Of a stretch of DNA of 64,000 nucleotides, positions 46,918 to 56,570 are shown one piece after another. Every line of letters starts with the position of its first letter. Position 1 is the first letter of the stretch. The notes under the pieces were generated by a model. That model was given only the letters and a program-made list of their open reading frames with translations. It was not told the DNA's origin and did not search any database. The DNA is from Thioclava sp. ES.031 (GTDB lineage: Bacteria; Pseudomonadota; Alphaproteobacteria; Rhodobacterales; Rhodobacteraceae). Both the position numbers and the translations under genes were made by a program. Location of the stretch: contig NZ_PDJO01000001.1 in the NCBI RefSeq assembly GCF_002563775.1, positions 2,792,501-2,856,500 on the forward strand, given 5' to 3'.

Positions 46918-46950
46918 CCTTCGGCTTGGCAAAAATATCCCCGCCGGAGA
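46918..46950 (-). repeat. Dispersed repeat, short copy without hairpin
   Basis: Inverted orientation, CTTCGGCTTGGCAAAAATATCCCCGCCGGAG in pieces, directly after the tfoX stop. The GC hairpin part is absent. Confidence 0.65.
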
Positions 46951-47083
46951 CATCCGACCTGTGCCGTGCCGATCACCTTCCGGCAAGGGAGCGCCATCGG
47001 CGGGTTTGTCGCCATTGAACCCGCCCGCGCCCGCCGTTATCAGTTCTTCAAATCCCCAAACGAGAATTGCGAGCGTCGCCCCG

Positions 47084-47749
47084 ATGATCCGCCTCTACCA
47101 TGTCGCCCTCTCCCCGTTCTGCCGCAAGGTCCGCCTCACGCTGGCCGAGAAGAAACTCGAGGTCGAACTCGTCGAGGAACGCTACTGGGAACAGCAGCCC
47201 GATTTCCTGCGCCGCAACCCGGCGGGCAAGGTCCCGGTGCTGAAGATGGACGGCATGATGATGGCCGAGAGCCAGGCGATCTGCGAATATATCGACGAGA
47301 CCCATACCGACGCACCGCTGATGCCGCGCGATCCCGCCGCGCGCTACGAGGTGCGCCGCCTATGCGCGTGGTTCGACGACAAGTTCAATTCCGAGGTCAC
47401 CGCGCGGATCATGGGCGAGCGGGTCTGGAAGAAGGTCCGCAAGGAAGGTTATCCGGACAGCAAGACCGTGAAGGCGGGCCTGTCCGCGATCAAGTATCAC
47501 CTCGATTACATGGGCTGGCTGCTGGAACAGCGGCGCTGGCTCGCAGGCGACGTGATGACGCTTGCGGATTTCTCGGCCGCCGCGCATCTGAGCTGCCTCG
47601 ACTATATCTCCGACGTCGACTGGAACCGGCAGGAGGCCGTGAAGGACTGGTATGCGAAGATCAAGTCGCGCCCGGCCTTCCGCTCGCTTCTGGCCGATCA
47701 GCTGCCCGGCATGCCGCCCGCGTCGCAATATGCGGAGCTGGATTTCTGA
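47084..47749 (+). CDS. fzlA: FzlA-like glutathione S-transferase family protein
   Basis: A 221-residue GST-fold protein: thioredoxin-like N-terminal domain (LYHVALSPFCRKVRL, about 4-18) and helical C-terminal domain with LADFSAAAHLSCLDY. The ending PPASQYAELDF and the absence of a clear glutathione serine/tyrosine role fit FzlA, which binds FtsZ and is needed for constriction in Caulobacter. ATG 47084 gives the family start MIRLYH; the frame upstream covers the repeat region. Confidence 0.88.
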   Translation: MIRLYHVALSPFCRKVRLTLAEKKLEVELVEERYWEQQPDFLRRNPAGKVPVLKMDGMMMAESQAICEYIDETHTDAPLMPRDPAARYEVRRLCAWFDDKFNSEVTARIMGERVWKKVRKEGYPDSKTVKAGLSAIKYHLDYMGWLLEQRRWLAGDVMTLADFSAAAHLSCLDYISDVDWNRQEAVKDWYAKIKSRPAFRSLLADQLPGMPPASQYAELDF

Positions 47750-47790
47750 ACGCGCCCCGCGCCTCTATCCGACACCGCCAGTCTCACACC

Positions 47791-47817
47791 GCGCCGTCCG
47801 ACCCGTTCGGGCGGCGC
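47791..47817 (+). terminator. Hairpin after fzlA
   Basis: GCGCCGTCCGA / TCGGGCGGCGC stem with one G-T pair and a 5-base loop, about 40 bases after the stop; no T-run follows. Confidence 0.45.
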
Positions 47818-47881
47818 AGTCATTTGGTCCTTCGCGAACTTGGCTCACGCAAAGGTGCGCGTCTCGCAAATTTCAAACAAT

Positions 47882-47892
47882 TGATTTAATCA
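47882..47892. promoter_or_regulatory. Palindrome upstream of the monooxygenase gene
   Basis: TGATTTAATCA, a perfect 11-base palindrome in an A/T-rich patch, 72 bases before the start. It resembles but does not match the FNR consensus (spacer is too short). A possible operator. Confidence 0.3.
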
Positions 47893-47964
47893 TTCGCTTC
47901 GCTACCTCAGGAACAGGCCCAAGCCGATCCGGAGCTTGGCCCGGAATGCAAAGCGAGGACTGCC

Positions 47965-49491
47965 ATGCCCCATCCTGTGCTGATCGTGGGGGCCGGCCCG
48001 ACCGGTCTCACTGCCGCTTACGAACTGGCCCGCCAAGGCGTGCCCGTCCGCCTGATCGAGAAATCTGCACGCCCCGCCACCACCTCGCGCGCGATCGCGG
48101 TTCAGGCCCGCACGCTGGAGATGCTGGCGCAGCGCGGTCTGGCAGACACCCTTGTGGCGCGGGGCGTGCAGACCCGGATCGCGCAGTTCTATGGCGAGGG
48201 CGCCCCGCTCTTCCGGCTCGACTTCGCCCATCTCGAGAGCCGCTTCCCCTACATCCTCTTCGTCTCGCAGGTCGAAACCGAGGCCGTGCTGCGCGACGCC
48301 TGCAAGGCCGTCGGGGTCGAAACCGAATGGGACACCGAACTCGTCGCGATCGCCCGCGAGGGTCACGATGCGCAGGCGCGCCCCATGGCGGTGCTGCGCG
48401 GTCCAAATGGTACGCTCGAAGAGCTGCGCCCCGATTGGGTGATTGCCAGCGGCGGGGCGCATAGCCTGATCCGCCGCACGCTCAATCTGCCCTTCGAGGG
48501 GAAATCCGTGGGTCAGGGCTTCGTGCTCGGCGACCAGAGGGTCAGCGGCGCGCTCGCCCCCGAGGAACTGCATATCTTCTCCTCCAGCGACGGCTTTCTG
48601 GGCATGTTTCCCTTGGGCGGCGGACGTTTCCGGCTCATCGCCTCCGATGTCGCGGGCAGCGAGCAGCCCGATCTGCAGACGCTGCAGCAGGTCTTCGATG
48701 CCCGTGCCCATCTGCCCGCGACGCTGCATGACCTCAAGTGGTCCTCGCGCTTCGCGATCAACAGCCGGATGGTCGGGACGCTGCGCGTTGGGCGCTTCCT
48801 GCTGGGCGGCGATGCCGCGCATATCCACTCGCCCGCGGGCGGTCAGGGAATGAATACGGGCATGCAGGACATGATGAACCTCGGCTGGAAGCTCGCGCGG
48901 GTGATTGAGGGCAAAGCGCCCGAAAGCCTGCTAGACAGCTATGAAGCCGAGCGGCTGCCGGTGATCCGCGATCTGTTGCACGGGACCGAGGCGCTGACCG
49001 CGAACATGGCCTCGACCTCGCCCATGCGCCGGATGCTGATCGACCATCTCAGCCCCTATCTCGGCAGCCGCGATCTCGTGCAGGAGAAAGTCGCGGCCCG
49101 GATGGGCCAGATCGCGATCGGCTATGAGGGCGGACCACTCGCCGACGGCCCGCATGCGCGCGGCACCATCGCACCGGGCGCGCGCCTCCCCGACCCGCCG
49201 TTGGAGGTGGACCGCGATGGGGCATGGCATCCGGCCCACGCGCAGGAGCTGGTCGATCCGTCGGGGTTCGTCCTGCTCTGCGCGGGGGATGGCCCCGCCC
49301 CGCAGAGCCGCTTTGCCAAAAGCCTGAAACTACGCCCCGTCCCCGACCACGCGGAGGCGTTCGCGCAGATCTTCGGCCACGACGGCGCGGCGGTGCTGGT
49401 GCGGCCCGACGGCTACGTGGCACTGAGCGCGCCGCTTACCGACGCAGCCCGCGCGGTCGCGGCTTACGCGGCGGCGCATTTCGCCAGCTGA
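47965..49491 (+). CDS. FAD-dependent aromatic-type monooxygenase
   Basis: A 508-residue class A flavoprotein hydroxylase (PheA/TfdB/MhpA group). It has the FAD motif [21 protein letters not shown] (about 5-25), the central DG-like [12 protein letters not shown], the second FAD motif [21 protein letters not shown] (about 284-304) and a C-terminal thioredoxin-like domain. Hydroxylates a phenolic or related ring with NAD(P)H and oxygen; substrate unknown. It stands alone, with no ring-cleavage genes beside it. Confidence 0.88.
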   Translation: MPHPVLIVGAGPTGLTAAYELARQGVPVRLIEKSARPATTSRAIAVQARTLEMLAQRGLADTLVARGVQTRIAQFYGEGAPLFRLDFAHLESRFPYILFVSQVETEAVLRDACKAVGVETEWDTELVAIAREGHDAQARPMAVLRGPNGTLEELRPDWVIASGGAHSLIRRTLNLPFEGKSVGQGFVLGDQRVSGALAPEELHIFSSSDGFLGMFPLGGGRFRLIASDVAGSEQPDLQTLQQVFDARAHLPATLHDLKWSSRFAINSRMVGTLRVGRFLLGGDAAHIHSPAGGQGMNTGMQDMMNLGWKLARVIEGKAPESLLDSYEAERLPVIRDLLHGTEALTANMASTSPMRRMLIDHLSPYLGSRDLVQEKVAARMGQIAIGYEGGPLADGPHARGTIAPGARLPDPPLEVDRDGAWHPAHAQELVDPSGFVLLCAGDGPAPQSRFAKSLKLRPVPDHAEAFAQIFGHDGAAVLVRPDGYVALSAPLTDAARAVAAYAAAHFAS

Positions 49492-49579
49492 CGCGCGCCG
49501 CCCCGCCCCTTGCCTTGCCCGCCCGGCTTCGAAAGGATACGGCCACGGTGCGATGCGGGCCGCATCCGTCGCGCGCCGA

Positions 49580-49640
49580 GGGGGCTCTGCCCCCGCCGGC
49601 CTGCGGCGCGGCCCCCCGGGATATTTGGACCAAGGCGAAG
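49580..49640 (+). repeat. Dispersed repeat with hairpin, leading into queG
   Basis: Hairpin GGGGGCTCTGCCCCC at 49580-49594, a GCCGGC..GCGGC spacer, then CCCCCCGGGATATTTGGACCAAGGCGAAG ending 2 bases before the queG ATG. The CAAGGCGAAG end is the only purine-rich sequence in ribosome-site position. Confidence 0.75.
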
Positions 49641-49642
49641 CC

Positions 49643-50686
49643 ATGAGTGCGGAGTTGAAAGCGCGGTTGATAGAGACGGCCCTTGCCGAGGGTTTCTCAA
49701 AGGCGCGCATCACCACGCCCGACGCGATCCCGCAGGCCGCCGAGCGGCTGGCCGCCTTCGTGGGCGCAGGCATGCATGGCCAGATGGGCTGGATGGAAGA
49801 GCGCATGGGCTGGCGCGGCGATCCGGCGGCGCTGTGGTCCGAGGGGCGCTCGGTGGTGATGCTGGCCGAGACCTACACGCCCGATTACGACCCGCTGGAC
49901 CTGCTGAAGGCGCGCGATCACGGGGTGATCTCGGCCTATGCGCAGGGCAAGGATTACCATGATCTGGTGAAGAAGCGGCTCAAGCGCGTCGGGCGCTGGT
50001 TGCTGGAGCAGGCGCCGGAGGGCGAGGAGATCAAGGTCTTCGTCGATACCGCCCCGGTGATGGAGAAGCCGTTGGGCGAGGCCTCGGGGCTAGGCTGGCA
50101 GGGCAAGCACACGAACCTTCTGGCGCGCGATCTGGGCAGCTGGTTCTTCCTCGGCGCGATCTTCACCACGGTGGAGCTGCCGCCCGACGCGCCGGAGATC
50201 AGCCATTGCGGGTCGTGCACGGCCTGCCTCGACATCTGCCCGACCGAGGCCTTTCCCGCGCCGTACCAACTCGATGCGCGGCGCTGCATTTCTTATCTCA
50301 CGATCGAGCACAAGGGGCCGATCGACGAGGAGCTGCGCGCCAAGATGGGCAACCGGATCTATGGCTGCGACGACTGTCTGGCCGTCTGCCCGTGGAACAA
50401 GTTCGCCGCCGAGGCGCGCGAGGCGCGCTATCACGGCGGCGTCGGCGCGCCGCCCCTGGCGGAACTGGCCGCGCTCGACGATGCGGGGTTCCGGGCGCGG
50501 TTCTCGGGCTCGCCGATCAAGCGGATCGGGCGCGACCGGTTCCTGCGCAACGTCCTCTATGCGATCGGAAATTCCGAGGATCCGAAACTGGCCGAGGCCG
50601 CGCACCCGCATCTGGACGATCCCGATCCGGTGGTGGCCGAGGCCGCGCGATGGGCGCTCGAGCAGCTTGCGCAGGTATCGCGATGA
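49643..50686 (+). CDS. queG: Epoxyqueuosine reductase
   Basis: Last step of queuosine synthesis in tRNA, a cobalamin-dependent reductase. The 347-residue protein has the two ferredoxin-type clusters [12 protein letters not shown] (about 190-201) and CDDCLAVCP (about 242-250) and a C-terminal HEAT-like repeat region. ATG 49643 follows the repeat copy. The frame upstream is repeat-derived and has no similarity. Confidence 0.96.
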   Translation: MSAELKARLIETALAEGFSKARITTPDAIPQAAERLAAFVGAGMHGQMGWMEERMGWRGDPAALWSEGRSVVMLAETYTPDYDPLDLLKARDHGVISAYAQGKDYHDLVKKRLKRVGRWLLEQAPEGEEIKVFVDTAPVMEKPLGEASGLGWQGKHTNLLARDLGSWFFLGAIFTTVELPPDAPEISHCGSCTACLDICPTEAFPAPYQLDARRCISYLTIEHKGPIDEELRAKMGNRIYGCDDCLAVCPWNKFAAEAREARYHGGVGAPPLAELAALDDAGFRARFSGSPIKRIGRDRFLRNVLYAIGNSEDPKLAEAAHPHLDDPDPVVAEAARWALEQLAQVSR

Positions 50687-50708
50687 AAGCGATTGCCGCG
50701 CCCCGCGC

Positions 50709-51671
50709 ATGGCCTATCTGATCGCGGTCATGACACCCGTTACCACCCAGACCCCTCGGCCACTCCTTGGGATCGCGCTGAAGCTCGGCACGGTCACGGG
50801 CTTCGTCATCATGCAGGCGCTTATCAAATCGGTCTCGGACCGGGTGCCGCCGGGCGAGGCGGTGTTCTTTCGCTCCTTCTTCGGCATCGTGCCGATCCTG
50901 CTGTGGCTGCTGTGGCGCGGTGATTTGCATGGCGGGTTGCGGGTGGAAAAACCGATAAACCACGTCATGCGCGGCGTCGTGGGAACAACCGCGATGGCGC
51001 TGAGTTTCGCAGCGCTTGCCTTCCTGCCGCTGCCCGAAGCGACCGCTCTGGGCTATGCGGCCCCCTTGCTGACCGTCGTCTTTGCGGCGCTCCTGCTGGG
51101 CGAGACGGTTCGGATCTTCCGCTTCTCGGCGGTCGGGCTGGGCATGGTCGGCGTTCTGATCGTGCTCTGGCCCCGGCTGGGCGGCAGCGGGCCGGAAGGC
51201 GGGGCGGAAGCGCTTGGCGCCGGGCTGGCGCTGGCGGGCGCAACCTGCGCGGCGCTGGCGCAGATCCAGATCCGCCGCATGGTCGGGACGGAGCGCACCT
51301 CGGCCATCGTCTTCTGGTTCTCCTGCACCGCCTCGGTGCTCTCGCTGGCCTCCCTGCCCTTCGGTTGGGTCGTGCCGACCGCGGGGGAGGCGACGCTTCT
51401 GATCCTCGCAGGGCTGATCGGCGGCACCGGGCAGATCATGCTCACCTCGGCCTATCGCTTCGCCGATGCCTCGCTGGTGGCGCCGTTCGACTACGCCTCG
51501 ATGCTGCTGGCGCTGGTGATCGGCTACACCATCTTCTCGGAAGTGCCGAGCCATGCGACCTTGGCCGGGGCCGCGCTCATCATCGCGGCCGGCATCGCGA
51601 TCATTCTGCGCGAGCATTGGCTGGGGCTGGAGCGCAAGCGCGCGCGCAAGGCCGCAACGCCCCAAGGCTGA
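50709..51671 (+). CDS. EamA/DMT-family transporter
   Basis: A 320-residue permease with about ten membrane helices in two EamA halves: first half with PPGEAVFFRSFFGIVP (about 47-62) and LPLPEATALGYAAPLL; second half with GGTGQIMLTSAYRFADASLVAPFDY. DMT proteins export amino acids, nucleosides or other small metabolites; substrate not predictable. Two ATG codons 21 bases apart are possible starts (50709, 50730). Confidence 0.9.
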   Translation: MAYLIAVMTPVTTQTPRPLLGIALKLGTVTGFVIMQALIKSVSDRVPPGEAVFFRSFFGIVPILLWLLWRGDLHGGLRVEKPINHVMRGVVGTTAMALSFAALAFLPLPEATALGYAAPLLTVVFAALLLGETVRIFRFSAVGLGMVGVLIVLWPRLGGSGPEGGAEALGAGLALAGATCAALAQIQIRRMVGTERTSAIVFWFSCTASVLSLASLPFGWVVPTAGEATLLILAGLIGGTGQIMLTSAYRFADASLVAPFDYASMLLALVIGYTIFSEVPSHATLAGAALIIAAGIAIILREHWLGLERKRARKAATPQG

Positions 51672-51775
51672 GCGCCGATCCGCCTGCGACAAAAAACCTG
51701 CCTGCCCCTGCGTCACGACTCAGTCGAACCGTGCTATAGTCCCGCTATCAGAGGCGATGACGAGAGGAGGAAGAT

Positions 51776-51961
51776 ATGTCCCGTCACATCATCGACCGCG
51801 CCGAACTCAAGGCGGAAGGGCCGCGCGTGAAGCGGTTTCTCGAATTGCAACGGCGCGAAGGCATCCACCCTGTGATCAAGGAGCTCAGCAAACGCGGGCG
51901 GCCCGACCACGGCGCGCGGATGAAACAGTTCCTGCGGATCGAGCGGGCCGAAGCTACCTGA
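51776..51961 (+). CDS. Small basic protein of unknown function, 61 residues
   Basis: Excellent ribosome site GAGAGGAGGAAG just before the ATG. The protein is soluble and charged (HIIDRAELKAEGPRVKRFLELQRREG, then KELSKRGRPDHGARMKQFLRIERAE), probably two or three helices. No family is recognised. Upstream, a TATAGTC-like box at about 51734 may be a promoter element. The strong terminator downstream also serves the convergent ilvE. Confidence 0.7.
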   Translation: MSRHIIDRAELKAEGPRVKRFLELQRREGIHPVIKELSKRGRPDHGARMKQFLRIERAEAT

Positions 51962-51997
51962 CCATCTGACTTACGCTTGAGAGCTATGAAAACGCGA

Positions 51998-52023
51998 AAG
52001 GGCGTGCCGGGGGGCACGCCCTT
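51998..52023. terminator. Bidirectional terminator between the 61-residue gene and ilvE
   Basis: Perfect 11-bp stem AAGGGCGTGCC / GGCACGCCCTT with a 4-base loop, followed by CTGTTTTC on plus and TTCGCGTTTTC on minus. Confidence 0.85.
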
Positions 52024-52047
52024 CTGTTTTCTCGACCCAAGCGCGGA

Positions 52048-52917
52048 TCAGGCGCGCACGAGTTTCTCGTAAGTCTCGGCGATGTCGCGGGTCAGAGCGC
52101 CGACCTCGAAGTTGAAGTCGCGGATCTGGCTGACCGGGGTCACTTCGGCAGCGGTACCGGTGAGCCAGCATTGCTCGAACTCGGCCAGTTCGGTCGGCTC
52201 GATCAGGCGCTCGTGGACGGTGATGCCCTTTTCCTTCAGCAGGCCGATCACGGTCTGACGGGTGATCCCGTTGAGGAACACGTCGGCCTTGGGCGTGTGA
52301 ACCTCACCATCTTTAACGAAGAAGATGTTCGCACCGGTCGCCTCGGCCACGTAGCCGCGCCAGTCCATGAACAGCGCGTCCGAATAGCCGCGATCTTCGG
52401 CGGCGTGCTTGGACATGGTGCAGATCATGTAGAGACCGGCGGCCTTCGCTTCAGCCGGGATCGTGCGCGGATCGGGACGACGCCATTTCGCGATGTCGAG
52501 CTTGGCGCCCTGCATCTTCGCATCGCCGTAGTAATTGCCCCATTCCCAGCCAGCGACGGCCAGACGCACGGGGTTCTTGCGTGCCGAGACGCCCATATCC
52601 TCGCCCGCGCCACGCCAGGCCACCGCACGCACATAGGCGTCGGTCCAGCCATTGGCCTTTAGCATGTCGTATTTGGCCTTTTCGATCTCTTCGACCGAAT
52701 AGGGGATTTCCATGTCGAGCAGTTGCGCCGATTTGCGCAGGCGGGCGGAATGCTCTTCGCCTTTGAAAATCTTGCCGTTGTAACAACGCTCGCCTTCGAA
52801 GACGGAGGACGCGTAATGCAGCGCGTGAGTCAGGATGTGGACATTGGCGTCGCGCCACTCCACAAGCTGTCCATCCATCCAGATCTTGCCGTCACGATCG
52901 TCATACGAGCCCGACAT
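52048..52917 (-). CDS. ilvE: Branched-chain amino acid aminotransferase
   Basis: Last step of valine, leucine and isoleucine synthesis. The 289-residue fold-type IV enzyme shows HALHYASSVFEGERCYNG (about 34-51), the PLP lysine region PAEAKAAGLYM and EATGANIFFVKDGEVHTP (about 190-215). ATG 52917 follows AAGGAGAG and begins MSGSYDDRDGKIWMDG, as in the family. The frame is open upstream into the regulatory gap without similarity. Confidence 0.95.
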   Translation of the reverse strand: MSGSYDDRDGKIWMDGQLVEWRDANVHILTHALHYASSVFEGERCYNGKIFKGEEHSARLRKSAQLLDMEIPYSVEEIEKAKYDMLKANGWTDAYVRAVAWRGAGEDMGVSARKNPVRLAVAGWEWGNYYGDAKMQGAKLDIAKWRRPDPRTIPAEAKAAGLYMICTMSKHAAEDRGYSDALFMDWRGYVAEATGANIFFVKDGEVHTPKADVFLNGITRQTVIGLLKEKGITVHERLIEPTELAEFEQCWLTGTAAEVTPVSQIRDFNFEVGALTRDIAETYEKLVRA

Positions 52918-52954
52918 CTTACTCTCCTTGCAGTCACGCCATTTTACGAATATT

Positions 52955-52990
52955 GCGCAACTTACGTCCGAAGTGGACACTTTGTTGCGC
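52955..52990. promoter_or_regulatory. Nested dyads between ilvE and petP
   Basis: Outer arms GCGCAAC (52955-52961) and GTTGCGC (52984-52990) are perfect inverted repeats; inside them GTCC (52966-52969) and GGAC (52975-52978) pair around nearly the same centre. Farther on, GTTGA-N11-TCAAC (53012-53032) is another dyad, close to petP. Likely operators; MarR-type PetP is the obvious candidate protein. Confidence 0.45.
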
Positions 52991-53069
52991 CAAAACTGTT
53001 CTGCGGTAGCAGTTGAGTCTTGGATAGTCAACAAGGCTGACATAAAGTCACGCAAAAGAGAGGGACGAT

Positions 53070-53567
53070 ATGGCAGATAGCGGAAGCCCCGGGGGCGAGA
53101 CACTTCTTTTCCTGACGGACGAGCAATTGCGCAAAGGCATCGAGGCGATGTTCTTCGCCTATCGCGCCTTTACCGCCGATCCTGACCGTCTGCTCGAAGA
53201 ATACGGCTACGGGCGCGCGCATCACCGCGCGCTGCATTTCATCAACCGCCAGCCGGGGCTGACGGTGACGACGCTGCTCGCGGTTCTGGGCGTGACCAAA
53301 CAGTCGCTCAACCGGGTGCTGCGCACGCTGATCGAGGACGGGTTGGTGGAAAGCCGCGTCGGCACTCGCGACAAGCGCGAGCGGCGGTTGCATCTGACGG
53401 CGGAAGGGGAAACGCTGGAACGCGCGCTGTCGGAGGCGCAGCGCGGTCGGATGCGCTCAGCCTATCGCGCGGCAGGACCGCAGGCGGTGGCAGGCTTCCG
53501 GCAGGTTCTCGAGGCGATGATGGGCCCCGACTTGCACAAGCTCTATCAAATGATGAAAGACGACTGA
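53070..53567 (+). CDS. petP: PetP, MarR-family regulator
   Basis: A 165-residue winged-helix regulator: RAHHRALHFINRQPGLTVTTLLAVLGVTKQSLNRVLRTLIEDG (about 50-92) is the DNA-binding core and DKRERRLHLTAEG the wing. In Rhodobacter capsulatus petP and petR are transcribed together upstream of petABC; the same order is seen here. GGGACGAT precedes the ATG. Its stop overlaps the petR ATG. Confidence 0.9.
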   Translation: MADSGSPGGETLLFLTDEQLRKGIEAMFFAYRAFTADPDRLLEEYGYGRAHHRALHFINRQPGLTVTTLLAVLGVTKQSLNRVLRTLIEDGLVESRVGTRDKRERRLHLTAEGETLERALSEAQRGRMRSAYRAAGPQAVAGFRQVLEAMMGPDLHKLYQMMKDD

Positions 53568-54280
53568 TGCCCTACTCGGCCGACCCTCATCTCCTTATCG
53601 TCGACGATGACGAGCGCATCCGGACGCTGCTGAAGAGCTTTCTGCAGCGTCACGGCTTTCTCGTTACCGCCGCGCGCGACGCGGGCCATGCGCGCGCGCT
53701 GCTTTCGGGGCTGGAATTCAGCCTGATCGTGATGGATGTGATGATGCCGGGCGAGGATGGGCTATCGCTGACCCGCGATCTGCGCGCCAGATCGATCGCG
53801 ACGCCGATCCTGCTGCTGACGGCGCGCGGCGAGACGCGCGAACGGATCGAGGGGCTGGAGGCGGGCGCCGACGACTATCTCGCGAAACCGTTCGAGCCGA
53901 AGGAACTGCTGCTGCGGATCAACGCGATCCTGCGCCGGGTGCCGCAGGAGACCGAGAGCGGTCCGAAATACCTCTCGCTGGGGCCGCTGAAATACGATCA
54001 GGAGCGGGGCGAGCTGTGGGATGGCGATGCGCTGGTGAAGCTGACCGCGACCGAGGTGCAGCTGATGCGCATCTTCGCGACTCATGCGGGCGACGTGGTC
54101 AGCCGCACGGAACTGATCGAGGAGCTGGGCCGCGAGCGCGGCAGTGGCGAGGAAGGCGGCGGCGATCGGGCGGTCGACGTTCAGATCACGCGCCTGCGCC
54201 GAAAGATCGAGCGCGACCCCCGCGAGCCGCGCTATCTGCAGACTGTGCGCGGTCTGGGCTACCTGCTCGCGCCCGACTGA
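53567..54280 (+). CDS. petR: PetR, OmpR-type response regulator
   Basis: A 237-residue response regulator: receiver domain (about 8-120) with acidic DDDE near 14, phospho-acceptor Asp in LIVMDVMMPGEDG (about 57) and Lys in AKPFEPKEL, and an OmpR winged helix (about 140-235). No sensor kinase gene is adjacent, as in R. capsulatus, where PetR is essential for growth. Overlaps petP. Confidence 0.93.
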   Translation: MPYSADPHLLIVDDDERIRTLLKSFLQRHGFLVTAARDAGHARALLSGLEFSLIVMDVMMPGEDGLSLTRDLRARSIATPILLLTARGETRERIEGLEAGADDYLAKPFEPKELLLRINAILRRVPQETESGPKYLSLGPLKYDQERGELWDGDALVKLTATEVQLMRIFATHAGDVVSRTELIEELGRERGSGEEGGGDRAVDVQITRLRRKIERDPREPRYLQTVRGLGYLLAPD

Positions 54281-54660
54281 GCGACATGGCGGCGGCGTAT
54301 TCCAGCTTGCCCGCCCTCCGCTCGGCCAACGGTCCGAGCCAGATGCAGAACCATCATCTTCAAAAATGCGAATTTGTTATATGTTTTACAGGCCACGAAT
54401 CGCTTTTCCCCAATCGGGAGCGGCAGTTGCGCGTCGAACTTGTCGCGCGAGGGTGCCTTCCCCGGCGCGTATGGCCATTGACCCTGCGTGATCTGTTGCA
54501 AGAGCGACAATTTACTGTCCCGCAGGGCAAAATCAGGCGAATGTGTTCTGGACTGACAAATTCGTGATTGGTATGAGAGCGGCCATGTTTGGCGGCACCT
54601 CGCGACGTGCCCCGGCACGTCACTATCGGCCCCCTCGCGGGCCCGGGAAGGAGAGACAAC
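54281..54660 (+). other. petR-petA intergenic region, probable petABC promoter
   Basis: 380 bases without a credible gene. It includes an A/T-rich island (about 54359-54392, TTTGTTATATGTTTTACA) that stands out from the GC-rich surroundings and is the likeliest promoter-proximal region, but no -35/-10 pair with normal spacing is clear. No terminator hairpin for petR is seen, so read-through into petABC is possible. Confidence 0.4.
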
Positions 54661-55221
54661 GTGTCCCACGCAGATAATAACGCAGGCACCCGGAGGGATT
54701 TCCTCTATTACGCCACCGCCGGCACCGGTGCGGTGGTGACCGGCGCAGCCGTCTGGCCGCTGGTGAACCAGATGAATGCCTCGGCCGACGTCAAGGCGCT
54801 CTCGTCGATCTATGTCGACATCTCGGGCGTCGAGACCGGCACGCAGCTCACGGTGAAATGGCGCGGCAAGCCGGTCTTCATCCGCCGCCGCACCGAGGAA
54901 GAGATCGAACTGGGGCGTGAAGTGCCGCTCGCCGATCTGGTCGACACCTCCGCCGAGAACGCGAACAAGCCGGGCGCCGAAGCGACCGACGAGAACCGCA
55001 CGCTCGACGAGGCGGGCGAGTGGCTGGTGATGATCGGCGTGTGCACCCACTTGGGCTGCGTGCCGATCGGCAACGGCTCCGGGGACTACCACGGCTGGTT
55101 CTGCCCCTGCCACGGGTCGCATTACGACACCGCCGGCCGGATCCGCAAAGGCCCCGCACCGCGCAATCTCGATATCCCGGTGGCCCAGTTCACCGATGAA
55201 ACCACCATCAAGCTGGGCTGA
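54661..55221 (+). CDS. petA: Rieske iron-sulfur subunit of cytochrome bc1
   Basis: A 186-residue subunit: twin-arginine signal-anchor ([11 protein letters not shown], about 9-19, uncleaved in the family) and the 2Fe-2S domain with CTHLGC (128-133) and CPCHGSHYD (148-156). Ligands are Cys128, His130, Cys148, His151; Cys133 and Cys150 form the disulfide. GTG start after GGAAGGAGAG. A loop GSGDYHGWF between the boxes is typical of Rhodobacter. Confidence 0.98.
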   Translation: MSHADNNAGTRRDFLYYATAGTGAVVTGAAVWPLVNQMNASADVKALSSIYVDISGVETGTQLTVKWRGKPVFIRRRTEEEIELGREVPLADLVDTSAENANKPGAEATDENRTLDEAGEWLVMIGVCTHLGCVPIGNGSGDYHGWFCPCHGSHYDTAGRIRKGPAPRNLDIPVAQFTDETTIKLG

Positions 55222-55233
55222 GGAGGCATTTAA

Positions 55234-56550
55234 ATGTCGGGCATTCCCCACGACCATTACGAGCCCAAGACGGGCTTCGAGAAATGGACGCATAAGCGTC
55301 TTCCGATCATCGGGCTGATCTACGACACGATCATGATCCCCACCCCCAAGAACCTGAACTGGTGGTGGATCTGGGGCATCGTGCTGGCCTTCTGCCTCGT
55401 GCTGCAGATCGTCACCGGCATCGTTCTGGTGATGCATTACACCCCGCATGTCGATCTGGCCTTCGCCTCGGTCGAGCACATCATGCGTGACGTGAATGGC
55501 GGCTACATGCTGCGCTACATTCACGCGAACGGCGCCTCGCTGTTCTTCCTCGCCGTCTATATCCACATCTTCCGCGGCCTCTATTACGGCTCCTACAAGG
55601 CGCCCCGCGAGATCACCTGGATCATCGGCATGATCATCTACCTGTGCATGATGGGCACAGCGTTCATGGGCTACGTTCTGCCCTGGGGTCAGATGTCCTT
55701 CTGGGGCGCGACCGTGATCACCGGCCTGTTCGGCGCAATCCCGGGCATCGGCGAGTCGATCCAGGCTTGGCTGCTCGGCGGCCCGGCGGTGGACAACGCG
55801 ACGCTGAACCGCTTCTTCTCGCTGCACTACCTGCTGCCCTTCGTGATCGCGGCGCTGGTGATCGTGCATATCTGGGCCTTCCACACCACGGGCAACAACA
55901 ACCCGACGGGCGTTCCGGTCCGCACCGGCTCGAAAGCGGAAGCCGAGAAGGACACCCTGCCCTTCTGGCCCTATTTCGTGATCAAGGACCTCTTCGCGCT
56001 CGCCGTGATCCTGCTGGTCTTCGCCGCGGTCGTGGGCTTCATGCCGAACTATCTCGGCCACCCCGACAACTACATCGAGGCGAACCCGCTGGCGACGCCC
56101 GCACACATCGTGCCGGAATGGTACTTCCTGCCGTTCTACGCGATCCTGCGGGCCTTCACCTCGGACGTCTGGGCCGTGATGTTCGTCAACTGGATCACCT
56201 TCGGAATCGTCGACGCGAAGTTCTTCGGCGTGCTCGCGATGTTCGGCGCGATCCTCGTGATGGCGCTGGCCCCGTGGCTCGACACCTCGAAAGTGCGCTC
56301 GGGCGCCTACCGCCCGATGTTCAAATGGTGGTTCTGGCTGCTGGCGATCGACTTCATGGTGCTGATGTGGGTGGGCGCGATGCCGACCGACGGGATCTAT
56401 CCCTACATCTCGCTGATCGGCGCGACCTACTGGTTCGTCTACTTCCTCGTGATCCTGCCGCTGCTTGGCCTGATCGAGAAGCCGCAACCGATGCCGGCGA
56501 CGATCGAGGAAGACTTCAACCACCACTACGACATCAAATCGGCTGAATGA
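55234..56550 (+). CDS. petB: Cytochrome b of the bc1 complex
   Basis: A 438-residue subunit with eight membrane helices. Heme-ligating histidines are in [22 protein letters not shown] (about 90-112) and in [20 protein letters not shown] (about 205-225). The quinol-oxidation motif PEWY occurs in [17 protein letters not shown] (about 291-307). GAGG ribosome site; 12 bases after petA. Confidence 0.98.
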   Translation: MSGIPHDHYEPKTGFEKWTHKRLPIIGLIYDTIMIPTPKNLNWWWIWGIVLAFCLVLQIVTGIVLVMHYTPHVDLAFASVEHIMRDVNGGYMLRYIHANGASLFFLAVYIHIFRGLYYGSYKAPREITWIIGMIIYLCMMGTAFMGYVLPWGQMSFWGATVITGLFGAIPGIGESIQAWLLGGPAVDNATLNRFFSLHYLLPFVIAALVIVHIWAFHTTGNNNPTGVPVRTGSKAEAEKDTLPFWPYFVIKDLFALAVILLVFAAVVGFMPNYLGHPDNYIEANPLATPAHIVPEWYFLPFYAILRAFTSDVWAVMFVNWITFGIVDAKFFGVLAMFGAILVMALAPWLDTSKVRSGAYRPMFKWWFWLLAIDFMVLMWVGAMPTDGIYPYISLIGATYWFVYFLVILPLLGLIEKPQPMPATIEEDFNHHYDIKSAE

Positions 56551-56570
56551 GTAAGGAAGAGGGACACCAA

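Noticed and set aside
47881..47893. FNR-type site before the monooxygenase
   Set aside because: TTGAT and ATCA are only 3 bases apart and the second arm ends in T; the consensus TTGAT-N4-ATCAA is not met. Kept only as a palindrome.
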